Origin: Delftia tsuruhatensis
GTDB taxonomy: Bacteria; Pseudomonadota; Gammaproteobacteria; Burkholderiales; Burkholderiaceae_C
Length of the DNA stretch: 64,000 nt
Assembly: GCF_903815225.1 (NCBI RefSeq)
Contig: NZ_LR813084.1
Location: 4,984,001-5,048,000 of the forward strand
Direction: 5' to 3'
Positions 33,512 through 41,834 of this stretch are shown here, piece by piece (position 1 is the stretch's first letter; each line of letters begins with the position of its first letter). The position numbers were made by a program, and so were the translations under genes. The notes under the pieces are model-generated. The model searched no databases. It was not told the DNA's origin and saw nothing but the letters and a program-made list of their open reading frames with translations.

Positions 33512-34171
33512 ATGAAGCACGCCGCCCCCAACCCATCGCACAAGAAAGTCGCTGCGGCAGACCGCGCGCTGTTCCTGCAGGCGGCGCAAGCATTGCAGCA
33601 GGCCGCGATGACCGACGAAAACCACCGGCACAGCGGCGAATCCGATCGCCTGCTGCGCATCGCCAGCAGTGTGGCACGCCGCGCGGCCCAGGCCGGCGCA
33701 TCGCGAGAGCTGTCGAACATGGCCTTTGACGTGGCGGCCTGCATCAACGCGGCCCGGTGCGTGCCTGGCGATGCGGAATCCGGTCCGCGTTCCGCCCTGC
33801 TGGCCCAGGCGGCACAGACGCTGTCCCGGATCTCCGATACGCCGGTGGACCACATCGTCTTTCCGCGCGCCACGCTGGCGCGGCTGCAGGCAGAGAGCGC
33901 TGCCGATCCCGCGCCCTCGCAGTGGCGCGAGCTGGCCCGCCAGGCCAACTACGAGGCCCAGCAGCTGGCGCAGGCACTGATGCACATGGGCGAGCACCAG
34001 GAGACGGAAAGCCATATCGTGGCGCACGGCATGGCGGCGCGCATTGCGCAGCTGACGGAGATCGTTTTCGTGGCCGCCGCCCTGCATGGCGAGCACCGTG
34101 ATGGCTGGGATTCGCCAGCCCTGCGCGAGCTGCGCGATGTGTTTGAAGGCGGCATGGGCCGCCTGGGGTGA
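33512..34171 (+). CDS. Hypothetical helical protein
   Basis: 219 residues, no signal peptide or membrane segment, rich in Ala, Arg and Gln with long predicted helices (ADRALFLQAAQALQQAAM, LLRIASSVARRAAQAGAS, QANYEAQQLAQALMHMGEHQ). AAAGGAGGT lies directly in front of the ATG at 33512 with only two bases between, a strong but very close ribosome site. It is divergent from the two-HTH regulator and converges on a chemoreceptor gene. No family is recognised. Confidence 0.7.
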   Translation: MKHAAPNPSHKKVAAADRALFLQAAQALQQAAMTDENHRHSGESDRLLRIASSVARRAAQAGASRELSNMAFDVAACINAARCVPGDAESGPRSALLAQAAQTLSRISDTPVDHIVFPRATLARLQAESAADPAPSQWRELARQANYEAQQLAQALMHMGEHQETESHIVAHGMAARIAQLTEIVFVAAALHGEHRDGWDSPALRELRDVFEGGMGRLG

Positions 34172-34183
34172 TCGGGGCGCGGC

Positions 34184-35521
34184 TCAGCCCTGCACGACCA
34201 CGTTCTCCAGACGCAGCACGGCCTCGCGCACTTCGCCCAGGCGGGTGTCCTGTGCATGGGATGCCTGGATGATGCGGTCCATGATGCCGCTGGCGTTGGC
34301 GGCCGCCGCGCGCATCTGCTTCATCATGTCGCCCGATTCGTTGACGCGCTCGAAGCCCTGCTGCACGCTTTGCGAAGAGGCACCGATGACGGACTTGACT
34401 TCCTTGGCCGCGTCGGCGCAGCGGTGCGCCAGGGTGCGCACCTCGCCGGCGACGACTGCGAATCCGCGCCCCTGCTCGCCCGCGCGGGCAGCCTCGACGG
34501 CGGCGTTGAGTGCCAGCAGATTGGTCTGGAAGGCGATGCCGTCGATGAGGCCCACCATCTCGCCGATGCGCCGCGAGTTGCTGGAGATGCTGGACATGGC
34601 GTCGACCGCGCTGTCCAGCGCCGCATCGCCACGCTGGGCGATGCTGGTCACATCCCGGGTCTGGGCGTGCGCATCCAGGGCCTGGGCGGCGCTGTCGCGC
34701 ACCACTTGCTGCAGTTGCTCGAAAGCCGCCTGCACGAGGCGCGTGGCCTCGAAGCGCTCGGTGATGTCGGTGGCGTACTTGACCACCTTGAAGGGCCGTC
34801 CCGACTGGTCGAGCACCGGGCTGTAGTTCGCTTCGATCCAGACATCGTTGCCCCGGCGCCCCAGGCGCCTGAACTGGCCCCGGTAATGCTTGCCCTGGGC
34901 CAGATGCGCCCAGAAGGCCGCATATTCCGGCGCGTTGCGCTCTTCGGGTGCCACGAACATGCTGTGGTGGCGCCCCACCAGTTCACCTTCGGACGCGTAG
35001 CCCATGGCATCGAGGAAGTTGCGGTTGCAACGCAGGATGCTGCCATCGAGGCCGAACTCGATCACCGCCTGCGCCCGCCCGACGGCGGCAAGCTGGCTGC
35101 TGGCCTCCGCGTCACGCAGCACCTCGGCCGAGATGTCCATGGCGTACTTGACGACCCGCACCACCTGCCCCCGGCTGTCGAGCACGGGACTGTAGTTGGC
35201 CTGAAGCCAGACTTCCCGGCCCTCGCGGGTCAGCCGCCGGCAACGGCCCACGAAGGCCTCGCCACGCGCCAGTCGCGCCCAGAAGTCACGGTAGTCCTGG
35301 CCGCTCGCGTCGGCCCCCGCCACGAAGATGCGGTGATGCTGCCCGCGCAGGTCTTCCATGCGGTAGCCCATCAGTTCCAGGAATGGTGCGTTGGCGTAGA
35401 GGATGCGCCCCTGTGCGTCGAATTCGATGATGGCCTGTGTGCTGTACAGGGCCTTCAACTGGGGGCTGGGGGAGTCGGAGCACAGGCCAAGCCTGGCCAG
35501 GATGGAGCGGATGCCACTCAT
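34184..35521 (-). CDS. Soluble PAS-PAS methyl-accepting chemotaxis protein (BdlA/Aer-like)
   Basis: 445 residues without transmembrane segments. Two PAS domains in tandem (about 22-130 and 145-255) each end in a PAC motif of the type LDSRGQVVRVVKYAMDISAE and LDQSGRPFKVVKYATDITER. A short MCP signalling domain follows with the hairpin tip IDGIAFQTNLLALNAAVEAARAGEQGRGFAVVAGEVR in shortened form (about 345-382). This layout is that of BdlA, which controls biofilm dispersal, and of aerotaxis receptors binding heme or flavin; the ligand cannot be told. ATG at 35521 (MSGIRSILARLG). Confidence 0.92.
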   Translation of the reverse strand: MSGIRSILARLGLCSDSPSPQLKALYSTQAIIEFDAQGRILYANAPFLELMGYRMEDLRGQHHRIFVAGADASGQDYRDFWARLARGEAFVGRCRRLTREGREVWLQANYSPVLDSRGQVVRVVKYAMDISAEVLRDAEASSQLAAVGRAQAVIEFGLDGSILRCNRNFLDAMGYASEGELVGRHHSMFVAPEERNAPEYAAFWAHLAQGKHYRGQFRRLGRRGNDVWIEANYSPVLDQSGRPFKVVKYATDITERFEATRLVQAAFEQLQQVVRDSAAQALDAHAQTRDVTSIAQRGDAALDSAVDAMSSISSNSRRIGEMVGLIDGIAFQTNLLALNAAVEAARAGEQGRGFAVVAGEVRTLAHRCADAAKEVKSVIGASSQSVQQGFERVNESGDMMKQMRAAAANASGIMDRIIQASHAQDTRLGEVREAVLRLENVVVQG

Positions 35522-35927
35522 GAAACAACCTTGGTATTCAGCGCTGGACGGGCGCCATGCACGCATGGCCCCACCCACACGGCCGTTGCGGGCGCCAGGC
35601 CAATCCTGCAACGATTGTATCTATTTGCTTTATTTTTCCTGTAGGCGCCTGCCGCATATGGCAGGCATGCACTCCTCAAAAATGCATTGGAGACGTTGAA
35701 TATCCACAATTGTTTGCAATCTCCCCATTGAAACCAGCCCTTCAAGTTCAATGCTGCCCCATATCGAAGAAACAAATGCAACCAAAAGATACCTACCCTC
35801 CTTTGTTCATCCCGCGGTGCTTCTTCATGTACCCGGACTCCGGGTCGTCGATCGGACACCCATCCCGGGCCCGCAGGGCTCGGCTAACATCGATGCCCCA
35901 AGGAATGCTCCCACCTGAAAGGCCTTC
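35522..35927. other. Intergenic region between the chemoreceptor and the glutathione transferase gene
   Basis: 406 bases without a credible gene. Two small inverted repeats are visible: GCCTGCC-N6-GGCAGGC (35647-35666) and ACCCGGA-C-TCCGGGT (35831-35845). The middle is A/T-rich. Promoters for the two divergent genes should lie here; TAACAT about 40 bases before the transferase start is a possible -10 box. Confidence 0.5.
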
Positions 35928-36551
35928 ATGCTGCTCTACGCCGACTCGCAATTCGCCTCGCCCTACGCCATGTCCGTGTTTGTTTGCCTGCAGGTCAAAG
36001 GCATTGCGTTCGAGCTGCGCACGCTGGACCTGTCGGCGGGCCACCATACCCAGGCGGACTATGTGTCCACCTCGCTGACCGCGCGGGTGCCGACCCTGGT
36101 GGACGGCGATTTCAGCCTGTCCGAGTCCTCGGCCATTTCCGAGTACCTGGAAGAGCGCTTCGGCGGTGCGCGGCTGTATCCGCAGGATGTCCAGGCCCGC
36201 GCCCGGGTGCGCCAGGTCCAGGCCTGGCTGCGCAGCGACCTGATGGCCCTGCGCTCGGAGCGCAGCACCGAAGTGGTGTTCTACCGCCCCACCAAGGCCG
36301 AGCTGTCGCCCGCGGGCGAAGCCGCGGCGCAGAAGCTGTTCTCGGTGGCGGGAGCCTTCATCCGCTCGGAGCATGACCACATCGCAGGCGCCTGGTCCAT
36401 TGCCGATGTGGATCTGGCCCTGATGCTCAACCGCCTGATCCTCAATGGCGACCCCGTTCCGCCCCATCTGGCCGGCTACGCCAGGCGCCAGTGGCAGCAC
36501 CCGGCCATCCAGCAATGGCTGGCCCAGCCGCGTCCCCCTCTGGCCGGCTGA
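35928..36551 (+). CDS. yfcF: Glutathione S-transferase, YfcF type
   Basis: 207 residues. The N-terminal thioredoxin-like domain reads MLLYADSQFASPYAMSVFVCLQVKGI, with the cis-Pro and Ser/Ser glutathione site in ARVPTLVDGDFSLSESSAISEYLEERF. The all-helical C-terminal domain includes AGAFIRSEHDHIAGAWSIADVDLALMLNRL. YfcF proteins show glutathione-dependent peroxidase and disulfide activities and help in oxidative stress. The short gene at 36568 follows in the same direction. Confidence 0.92.
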   Translation: MLLYADSQFASPYAMSVFVCLQVKGIAFELRTLDLSAGHHTQADYVSTSLTARVPTLVDGDFSLSESSAISEYLEERFGGARLYPQDVQARARVRQVQAWLRSDLMALRSERSTEVVFYRPTKAELSPAGEAAAQKLFSVAGAFIRSEHDHIAGAWSIADVDLALMLNRLILNGDPVPPHLAGYARRQWQHPAIQQWLAQPRPPLAG

Positions 36552-36567
36552 GACCCTGGCCGCAGGC

Positions 36568-36801
36568 ATGGACAGCCTTCTCTACATGGGGGTGCGCATC
36601 ACGCCCGACTCTCGCCAGGTCGCCCCGGACCAAGCCCAGGCAACCACATGGTTGCCCCATGCCAGCCTGCTCGACACGGCCACCGGCCGTGCGCTGGAGC
36701 CAGTGTGCGACGGCGAGCCCTGCGGCACCCAGGCCGATGCCGACGCACGGGCCTTGCGCCTGGCCAGGCGCAGCATCATGAAGAGGCTGCACCAGGGCTA
36801 G
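36568..36801 (+). CDS. Small hypothetical protein
   Basis: 77 residues starting at the ATG at 36568, 16 bases after the transferase stop. The sequence runs MDSLLYMGVRITPDSRQVAPD, then TTWLPHASLLDTATGR, and ends in a basic helix ARALRLARRSIMKRLHQG. No domain is recognised. It is probably co-transcribed with the transferase gene. Confidence 0.5.
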   Translation: MDSLLYMGVRITPDSRQVAPDQAQATTWLPHASLLDTATGRALEPVCDGEPCGTQADADARALRLARRSIMKRLHQG

Positions 36802-36830
36802 GGCAAGTGAGGCACCGGGGCCACGGCGAA

Positions 36831-37635
36831 TCAGCGCCGCAAACGGCGGGCGCGCGAAAAGCCCAGCAGCGCCAGGAGGCCGCCCAGCAGGATGACACCC
36901 CAGTCACCCAGCGTAGGCACGGGTGTGGCCACGCCAGCCACCGGTGCGGCGCTGAAGGTCAGCCTTACCTGCCCCTGGGCGCCATCCCTTCCTGCACCCA
37001 GGCGGCCGCCGCCGCCACCACCTCCGGGCCATTGCCCGCTCGACCCCTCGTCTCCTCCTGCGCCTCCACCCGCCACCGCCGGTCCGCCTGTGGTTCCGAT
37101 TCCAGGCTTGCCATTGCTTGACGGGCCTGCGGAACCACCGCCTGCGCCCCCTTCCACCACCGGAAGCGGAGTGCCCTGCGCTCCATCCCCCCCGGAAAAC
37201 CCGGTCAAACCCGCGCCCACGCACGCGCTGCCGCCGGCTCCCCCTGCGGGCCGGGAGCCGCCCCGTCCGCCCTCGGCCTGGATGGAGCCGGCTCCCCAAT
37301 CGACCGTGGAGTTGCCGCCATCGATACCATTCAGTGCCCCACCGCCTCCTTCACCGCCCAAGGTGATGAACATGAAAGTGCCCGCCGGCAAGGAGAACGC
37401 CCCCCGGCAATAGGCCCCACCGCCGCCACCCTCCACCGTTGATCCCCACGTCCGCGCCTCCGGCACCGCCTCCGCCGCCCCAGAGCTCGATCACGACCGA
37501 TGTCGCTCCAGCAGGAACGGTGCAATCGCTCACGTTGACTCCATTGACACAGTCGGCCGCCCAGACGGGGGCCGCGAACAACCCGCCCATCAGCACACCT
37601 GCGGGATATGCAACTCGCCAGGACCGAAACGCCAT
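36831..37635 (-). pseudogene. Gly-rich exported protein with IPTL-CTERM-like sorting tail, frameshifted
   Basis: Two overlapping frames together make one protein. The first (from ATG 37635) gives a signal peptide (VLMGGLFAAPVWA), then DCTVPAGATSVVIELWGGGGGAGG. The second continues with GGGGGAYCRGAFSLPAGTFMF and a long Gly/Ser-rich stretch, and ends in the exosortase-type tail VPTLGDWGVILLGGLLALLGF followed by RARRLRR. Adding one G in the run GGTGGAGGGTGG near 37430-37437 would restore a single frame. So it is a one-base deletion, a sequencing error or a variable tract. Intact members are sorted to the cell surface by the exosortase system. Confidence 0.75.
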
Positions 37636-38029
37636 AAATCTCCCGATACAAAATGCCTGAAAAAGCGTCTTATATCAGTGAGCACCGCGACCATGGAGGA
37701 ATGGCTCATTGCCATATCCATTTTTTCTCGCGAGATGGATTGAGTTTATCTATTCAGATACGGCATCACGCTTGCTTCATCATTTCAGGTTGCTTCTCTC
37801 TTGAGCAAGCCGAAATTCAGAATTCTGCTTGATTCACCACATTCTGGGTGCCCTTCAATTGCCCAAAAGATGCTCAAAATCCACATCACCCCCCATGTCA
37901 TGCAGGTAAAACAGGCCATCCCAGGAAATTCCCATTTATTCCATGAATTTCAAAAAACCATGAATTCAATGAAAATGGGGCATTTTCAATGACATATTTC
38001 ACCCAATTCGTGACAACAGCCAGGCGGGC
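37636..38029. other. Low-GC intergenic region
   Basis: 394 bases clearly poorer in G+C than the rest of the window. A 63-codon plus-strand frame (37801-37992) starts at TTG, has no ribosome site and shows no coding bias, so it is not claimed. CCATGAATT occurs twice (37940-37970). Nothing else is seen. Confidence 0.6.
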
Positions 38030-38563
38030 TCAATCCATCTTCACGGCCACGAGCTTCCAGCCCATCAGGCCTTCACGCCGGAAGACGAAACCGCCCGACT
38101 CGCCCCTGGGATGGACGAAGACCTTGGACCAACCCTGGTACTCCACGGCATAGTCCTTGCGGCGCGGGCCGCCCTGGGTGTCCACGCCTACGCCTGCGGC
38201 GGCCACGTCGGCGGGTTTGCCCGGCTTGCCCTTCTCCAGCATGAGCATGACGCCGTCGGGAGACACCAGAGCTTCGGTGAATTGGGTGACCAGGCCCTGC
38301 GCCAGCGTCTGGCCAAAGCCGGCCAGGGGATTCTTCGAGGAATCCGGCGCGCCCCCCATCTGCGCCTCCAGCCTGGCCATCATCTGGCCCTTGATGCTTT
38401 CGCGCAGCGCGGGAAAGTCCACATGGCCGGACAGGGCCTGCGCATCGCGGCGCTCCACGGCCTTGCCGATCTGGTGCAGGGCGATGTAGGGCGACGCATA
38501 GAGCAGGCCGCCTCCCGCAACGCAAAGTACGGCCAGGATGCCGGCCAGTGTCTTGGATTTCAT
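38030..38563 (-). CDS. DUF2939 family protein
   Basis: 177 residues: an N-terminal membrane anchor or signal (MKSKTLAGILAVLCVAGGGLLYA) followed by the DUF2939 core SPYIALHQIGKAVERRDAQALSGHVDFPALRESIKGQM. The C-terminus is a small beta-rich part (YAVEYQGWSKVFVHPRGE, FVFRREGLMGWKLVAVKMD). The family is of unknown function and located in the envelope. The ATG at 38563 starts the signal directly. TAGAAT at 38635-38630 may be its -10 box. Confidence 0.88.
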   Translation of the reverse strand: MKSKTLAGILAVLCVAGGGLLYASPYIALHQIGKAVERRDAQALSGHVDFPALRESIKGQMMARLEAQMGGAPDSSKNPLAGFGQTLAQGLVTQFTEALVSPDGVMLMLEKGKPGKPADVAAAGVGVDTQGGPRRKDYAVEYQGWSKVFVHPRGESGGFVFRREGLMGWKLVAVKMD

Positions 38564-38993
38564 CCGCGGTCTTTCGTGTGCGTTCGTGAATGCCGGGCCG
38601 CTGGCCTGGCTGGGCCTCCATTCTAGGCGCCATGCCAGAACCTCAAGGGCGGCAGGCATTGCCGGGGGTAACACCAGCCCACAGAAAACATCTATCGATC
38701 CCCGCCCAATACCTGAAAAAGGGGTATTGCCCGTGGAATACGATTCGGACTATAGTTTGTAACAAAAAGTTTAAAATTCACCACAACATGGACGCCCTTC
38801 CGCTGGAGACAGCCGGTCGGCAAGCCAGGGTCTCCGTCTCCCGGCGTCTGCGCGCCCTTTGCGCAGACAGCGCATTACTCATGAAGAGCGCACTGCGGCA
38901 GCGGCCGAGCCCTTTGTGGGAATGACGCTGCTTCCATGGGAATCGTCGCAGCAAGTACCCACCTACATCCGCAAAGCATGCAAGGGACGCAGT
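38564..38993. other. Intergenic region upstream of the membrane chemoreceptor
   Basis: 430 bases between divergent genes. It holds the promoter candidate at 38727-38756 and an A/T-rich patch after it (GTTTGTAACAAAAAGTTT). The rest, up to the chemoreceptor start, shows no supported gene and would be a leader of about 230 bases. Confidence 0.5.
38727..38756 (+). promoter_or_regulatory. Candidate sigma-70 promoter of the chemoreceptor gene
   Basis: TTGCCC and TATAGT are separated by 18 bases. The -10 box matches the consensus at five of six positions. The implied leader is about 230 bases long. Confidence 0.4.
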
Positions 38994-40601
38994 ATGAATA
39001 ATTTCAAGTTATCGACTCGCCTGACCGCCCTGATTGGTTTCCTCTCACTGGTCATGATTCTGATCGGCGCTTTCGGCCTTTATGGAATCAGCGAATCCAA
39101 CCGCCGATTCAAGGTCGTCTATGAAGAGCGTCTGGTCGCGCTCGGCGATCTGCTGGAGGTGCAGCGCCTGCTGCTGCGCAATCGCAATGCGGTATCCACG
39201 GCCATCGCCATCCACACACCCGAATACACCCGCCAGAAACAGCAGGAGATACAGACCAATATCGATGACGTGAACCGCTTCTGGAGTTCCTTTCGGCAAA
39301 CGAAGCTGACCGTGGAGGAAGCGCAGATGGCCGACCGTTTCGAAGCCGTGCGCACCCTCTTTCTCCAGGGTTTTCTGAAGCCGGCGCAGCAGGCGCTGCA
39401 GTCCGAGGATCTGGAGCTGGCACGGCAACTGCTCATCGACAAGGACGAGGCGCTGTACGCGCCGCTGCGCGAGGTGATCGTGCAACTGACCGCATTGCAG
39501 ACCCGCGTCGCCAAGGAGGAATACGAGGCCGCGCAATCGCTGTACGAGGTGATCTTCTCCGTGGCCGTGGGCGCCATCGTCTCGGGCGTGCTGCTGGGGG
39601 TGCTGCTGGGATGGTCCATCATCCGCAACATGGCCCGGTCGCTGCGCCAGGCCATCCACGCGGCAGATGCCGTGGCCGCGGGAGACCTGACGCGGCACAT
39701 CGATGTGCGCGGCAAGGACGAGGTATCCATGCTGCTGCGCGCGCTGCAGACCATGCAGGAAGGGTTGCGCGGCGTAGTGCGCCAGGTGCACCAGGGTTCG
39801 GTCAGCGTGGCGGCCGCCAGCGGCCAGATCGCACAGGCCAACCAGGACCTGTCGGCGCGCACCGAAAGCCAGGCCAGCGCGCTGCAGGAAACGGCGGCGT
39901 CCATGGAGCAGCTCAGTTCCACCGTTCGCCAGAACGCGGACAACGCGCAGTTGGCCAACCGGCTGGCACTGGGTGCGTCCACGGTGGCCGAACAGGGGGG
40001 GCAGGTGGTGCGGCAGGTGGTCGACACCATGCGCGGCATCAGCGACTCCAGCAGCCAGATCGCCGACATCATCAATGTGATCGACGGAATCGCCTTTCAG
40101 ACCAACATCCTGGCGCTCAATGCCGCCGTGGAGGCCGCGCGGGCCGGCGAGCAGGGCCGGGGATTCGCCGTGGTGGCCAGCGAGGTGCGCGGCCTGGCCA
40201 GCCGCAGTGCCGAGGCCGCCAAGCAGATCAAGCAACTGATCACCGACAGCACCAGCCGCGTGCATGACGGCGCCACCCTGGCAGACCAGGCGGGCACGAC
40301 CATGGCCGAGGTGGTGGATGCCATCCGGCGCGTGACGGACCTGATGGGAGAGATCAGCGCCGCCAGCTCGGAACAAAGCTCGGGCGTGGCGCAGATCGGG
40401 GAGGCGGTGACGCAGATGGACCAGGCCACCCAGCAGAACTCCGCCCTGGTCGAGGAGATGGCCGCGGCGGCTTCCAGTCTGCGCGGCCAGGCCGGCGACC
40501 TGGTACGCACGGTGAGCGCCTTCAAGCTCGATGCAGCAGCCTCCCACCAGGAGACAGCGGCATTGCAGCGGCAGCGCCGCCCGATGCTGGCCGCGGGTTA
40601 G
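38994..40601 (+). CDS. Methyl-accepting chemotaxis protein (Tar-like membrane receptor)
   Basis: 535 residues: transmembrane helix 1 (about 11-30), a periplasmic four-helix-bundle sensor (31-190, 4HB_MCP type), transmembrane helix 2 (about 192-214), a HAMP domain (RSLRQAIHAADAVAAGDLTRHID) and the full cytoplasmic signalling hairpin. The tip includes IDGIAFQTNILALNAAVEAA and the methylation helices carry QETAASMEQLSSTVRQNADNA. It reports a bound attractant or repellent to CheA/CheW. The ligand is unknown. AAGGGA precedes the ATG at 38994. There is no CheW-binding pentapeptide at the C-terminus. Confidence 0.95.
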   Translation: MNNFKLSTRLTALIGFLSLVMILIGAFGLYGISESNRRFKVVYEERLVALGDLLEVQRLLLRNRNAVSTAIAIHTPEYTRQKQQEIQTNIDDVNRFWSSFRQTKLTVEEAQMADRFEAVRTLFLQGFLKPAQQALQSEDLELARQLLIDKDEALYAPLREVIVQLTALQTRVAKEEYEAAQSLYEVIFSVAVGAIVSGVLLGVLLGWSIIRNMARSLRQAIHAADAVAAGDLTRHIDVRGKDEVSMLLRALQTMQEGLRGVVRQVHQGSVSVAAASGQIAQANQDLSARTESQASALQETAASMEQLSSTVRQNADNAQLANRLALGASTVAEQGGQVVRQVVDTMRGISDSSSQIADIINVIDGIAFQTNILALNAAVEAARAGEQGRGFAVVASEVRGLASRSAEAAKQIKQLITDSTSRVHDGATLADQAGTTMAEVVDAIRRVTDLMGEISAASSEQSSGVAQIGEAVTQMDQATQQNSALVEEMAAAASSLRGQAGDLVRTVSAFKLDAAASHQETAALQRQRRPMLAAG

Positions 40602-40657
40602 GGCCTGTTCACGTCATCAATCATGGAGATCGCGTTGCCCGGCCACGGGCCCCTGGC

Positions 40658-41683
40658 TCAGTGCAGCGTCGACGATTCGCGGTTGCGGGCCGTCTTGACG
40701 CGGTACATGGCCGCATCCGCCTTTTGCAGGGCGTCATCCGCATCGGTGGCCTCGGGCCGCAGGCAGACCACGCCGACACTGGCACCGCCATAGGACAGCA
40801 GGCTGCCGTCGGGCAGCTCCATCTGGAAGATGGAGGCGGCCGACAACCGCTGCTGCAACTCGTGCACCACGGCGTCGGCCTCGCTGCCGAACAGCGGGCC
40901 CACGCCGATGAAGACGAATTCGTCGCCGCCGAAGCGCGCCAGCATGTCGGCACTGCGCAGGCTGGCGGACAGACGCTCGCCCATGGTACGCAGCAGTGCG
41001 TCGCCGGCTTCGTGACCGTGTTCATCGTTGATGCGCTTGAAGCGGTCCAGGTCGATGAAGCCCACCACCACGCATTCCTGGCTGCGCGTGCACCGCGCGA
41101 TAAGGCGGCCCAGCTCCTCGGTGAGGCTGCGGCGGTTGGGCAGGCCGGTCAGAGGGTCGAGCAGGGCCAGCGCAGCCAGTTCCTGGTTGGTCTTGCTGAG
41201 GCGGGCGATGAGCTGCTCGCGCTCCACGCGCTCGGCGATGAGGCTGGCGAACAGGCGCAGCATGCCTTCGGACTCCTTGCTCAGCGCCGCCGATGACTGG
41301 CTGGCCGCGCACAGCGTGCCGTAGAGCTGCCCATTGGAAAAGCGCACGGGGGCACTGGCGTAGGTGCGTATGCCCAGCGCGCGCGCCGCCTCGGAGTCGC
41401 CCCAGCAGGCGCCGACGTCGGGCGTGTACATGCGCTCTTCCTCCAGCGCGCGCTTGCACAGCGTGTCGTCCCAGGGAACGACCAGACCCTCGGGAATCTG
41501 CATCTCCTGCACGTTGCGTGCATACAGTACCTGCTGCACGCCCTGCGTCTCGTCGACCCTTGTGAGGTAGGTGGATTCCAGCCGCGTGCTCTCCTCCAGC
41601 ATCTGGAGCAGCGGGCGTGTCAGCTCTTCCAGCGAATGCGCCTGCGTCACGGACTGGGACAGACGCTGAACAAGGGACTCCAT
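40658..41683 (-). CDS. Diguanylate cyclase with GAF sensor domain
   Basis: 341 residues. A GAF domain (about 20-155, with YGTLCAASQSSAALSKESEGML) and a short coiled linker (ERVEREQLIARLSKTNQELAAL) precede a GGDEF domain. The active site is intact: FIDLDRFKRIND for metal and base, GGDEF at 252-256. RSAD at 243-246, five residues before it, is a product-inhibition I-site. It should make c-di-GMP under control of a small molecule bound by GAF. The ATG at 41683 (MESLVQRLSQ) has AGGGA a few bases upstream. Confidence 0.93.
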   Translation of the reverse strand: MESLVQRLSQSVTQAHSLEELTRPLLQMLEESTRLESTYLTRVDETQGVQQVLYARNVQEMQIPEGLVVPWDDTLCKRALEEERMYTPDVGACWGDSEAARALGIRTYASAPVRFSNGQLYGTLCAASQSSAALSKESEGMLRLFASLIAERVEREQLIARLSKTNQELAALALLDPLTGLPNRRSLTEELGRLIARCTRSQECVVVGFIDLDRFKRINDEHGHEAGDALLRTMGERLSASLRSADMLARFGGDEFVFIGVGPLFGSEADAVVHELQQRLSAASIFQMELPDGSLLSYGGASVGVVCLRPEATDADDALQKADAAMYRVKTARNRESSTLH

Positions 41684-41834
41684 GCGATGACCTCTCGAAA
41701 TGGCTAAGAACGCGCTCCCGCCTGTCGCAGCGCGGGCGAGGCGGGAGACTTCGTGCAGATTGTGACCCGGCCAGGACCGCCCTGAAAGCATGTCCCCACG
41801 GCTTGACCACAGACCAGGGGAAACACCGAGTGTG

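Noticed and set aside
37021..37330. Gly-rich repeats as a CRISPR-like or tandem repeat array
   Set aside because: The repeats are codon-level Gly/Ser bias of a surface protein; there are no regular units with spacers.
37801..37992. A 63-codon frame in the low-GC gap
   Set aside because: TTG start, no ribosome site, no third-position bias and no family.
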